A DNA stretch of 64,000 nt from NCBI RefSeq assembly GCF_910592395.1, contig NC_088317.1, positions 8,062,001 through 8,126,000 of the forward strand, given 5' to 3'. The position numbers and the translations under genes are program-made. The stretch's first letter is position 1, and every line of letters starts with the position of its first letter. The stretch is from Lineus longissimus (taxonomy: Eukaryota; Nemertea; Pilidiophora; Heteronemertea; Lineidae). Below are positions 63,128 through 64,000 of the stretch, in pieces. The notes under the pieces are model-generated. The model was not told the DNA's origin and made no database searches. It saw only the letters and a program-made list of their open reading frames with translations.

Positions 63128-64000
63128 ATGTATTATCCAATAGCAAATCAACATAAAAGTAAATTCACCTATGACTTCTTTAATTTAGAAGTAACTGTTA
63201 ACAGTAACAATTTCTTCCGCCTACAAGAAACTAAGATAACACCTGGGTTTTTGAGCCTGAAAAATAAGAAAGACTGTCTGCGACTGGAAAAGAATTCATT
63301 ATCGTTTTACCAGAACCAATTTAACATGGCTGTTTGGTTTGCTACTACCGGTTGTGGTATTTCAATAGATGATCACTTGAATCACAGTGACTCATTGATA
63401 AGGTCAATTTACAGATTTCATGTTTACTATCAAATATTGAAGATCATGAAGAATCTAGAGATACCAATTCCAGGTGAAAGTGATTTCAATGAGACAAACA
63501 AAAACATTAACCGTAGGAAACTAGGAGGGTTATTGAGTGAATTTGGTTTAAAAGACGAATATGATTTCTCAGTGTTTGAAAGTAATGAGGGGTGGACTTC
63601 CTGGAGTGTACCGGATTACAACCCGAACATAACTGATCCCGGATATTACATCAATGATTCTAAAATCAATTTCTTCCTCATGCAAGTTCACGAGAATAGA
63701 ATGCCACCAATGTTCAGTAAAGACTGGGATGCTGGAATGGCTAATTTCAAATATCCAGATACTTTCATCAAGGATCATGTCAGGAGACACAAGAATGTAT
63801 TTGATGTAATTACACAAAATGAATGTCAAACCTATCAACAATTCATGATATTTAAATCAAATGGTTTCTCTAATCCTGGAATAGAGAGGTTGAATGACAC
63901 AATAAGAACATATGTTTACTGTATTCTGGGTGCTCAGGCGTTGACCAGAACACCAATAATTGGAGTACCGGGTACAGAATTGGATGCTCAGAAGGAATTT
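63128..64000 (+). CDS. First gene of the third virus-like element, partial
   Basis: ATG 63128 follows directly on an in-frame TAA (63125-63127). The frame then stays open for 291 codons to the window edge. Features: an N-terminal beta-rich part (L-E-V-T-V-N-S), M-A-V-W-F-A-T-T-G-C-G-I-S-I-D-D-H-L-N-H near residues 65-85, a W-T-S-W-S-V-P-D-Y segment, and a C-terminal A-Q-A-L-T-R-T-P. The broken frame at 12131-12950 is its homologue. No enzymatic motif is recognised; the position in the element suggests a structural or replication-accessory role, which is inference. It is the best preserved virus-like gene in the window. Confidence 0.65.
   Translation, partial: MYYPIANQHKSKFTYDFFNLEVTVNSNNFFRLQETKITPGFLSLKNKKDCLRLEKNSLSFYQNQFNMAVWFATTGCGISIDDHLNHSDSLIRSIYRFHVYYQILKIMKNLEIPIPGESDFNETNKNINRRKLGGLLSEFGLKDEYDFSVFESNEGWTSWSVPDYNPNITDPGYYINDSKINFFLMQVHENRMPPMFSKDWDAGMANFKYPDTFIKDHVRRHKNVFDVITQNECQTYQQFMIFKSNGFSNPGIERLNDTIRTYVYCILGAQALTRTPIIGVPGTELDAQKEF

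Overview
This window is eukaryotic nuclear DNA, most likely from a marine invertebrate (a lophotrochozoan is my guess, not proven). Genes are intron-split with good GT/AG sites. The base composition is AT-rich. Nearly all recognisable sequence is mobile: virus-like polymerase elements, a Pif1-helicase/endonuclease rolling-circle element (Helentron type), Ty3/Gypsy, L2/CR1-like LINEs, a tRNA-derived SINE, Tigger/pogo, two PIF/Harbinger elements, TIR elements and a satellite. No rRNA gene, tRNA gene, CRISPR array or prokaryotic operon was seen.

Left part (1-16 kb). Positions 1-4563 are the remains of a Polinton/adintovirus-like element: a protein-primed family B DNA polymerase C-terminus, a conserved-looking element protein, four minus-strand proteins and a 47-residue zinc ribbon. 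It ends at a 242-bp inverted-repeat structure (4589-4830). A decayed Helentron helicase plus endonuclease (4836-6572) follows, then a three-exon RPA-like single-strand DNA-binding gene (8150-10115). Positions 12131-15462 hold a second virus-like element copy, whose final gene is overrun by a nearly perfect 389-bp tandem duplication (15295-16072). The right end of the window (63128 onward) starts a third, better preserved copy: its first gene is open to the window edge and is homologous to the broken gene at 12131.

Middle part (16-36 kb). A TIR element lies at 16972-17706, and a long Helentron-like non-autonomous element at 18056-21815 carries two exon-like stretches. A complete Ty3/Gypsy element (22353-27306) has near-identical LTRs, a 5-bp target duplication, PBS and PPT, and is nested in a small inverted-repeat element. 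Then come a SINE (27870-28063), an LTR remnant (29961-30307) and a Tigger-like transposon with 99-bp TIRs and a TA duplication (33738-35827).

Right part (36-64 kb). A ~994-bp satellite in dimeric higher-order form covers 36737-42689. Minus-strand exons at 43.3-44.8 kb are cut by an L2/CR1-like LINE (44831-47415), which abuts a second LINE on the other strand (47416-49480). A LINE 3' fragment follows at 51480-52145. Harbinger 1 (55124-58105) carries a transposase and a MADF-BESS gene whose exons interlock on opposite strands; it is itself nested in another TIR element. Harbinger 2 (58806-61653) has an intact DDE transposase, a partner DNA-binding protein and dense subterminal repeats. A secreted eight-cysteine peptide exon lies at 61919-62132; it is the best candidate for a host gene.
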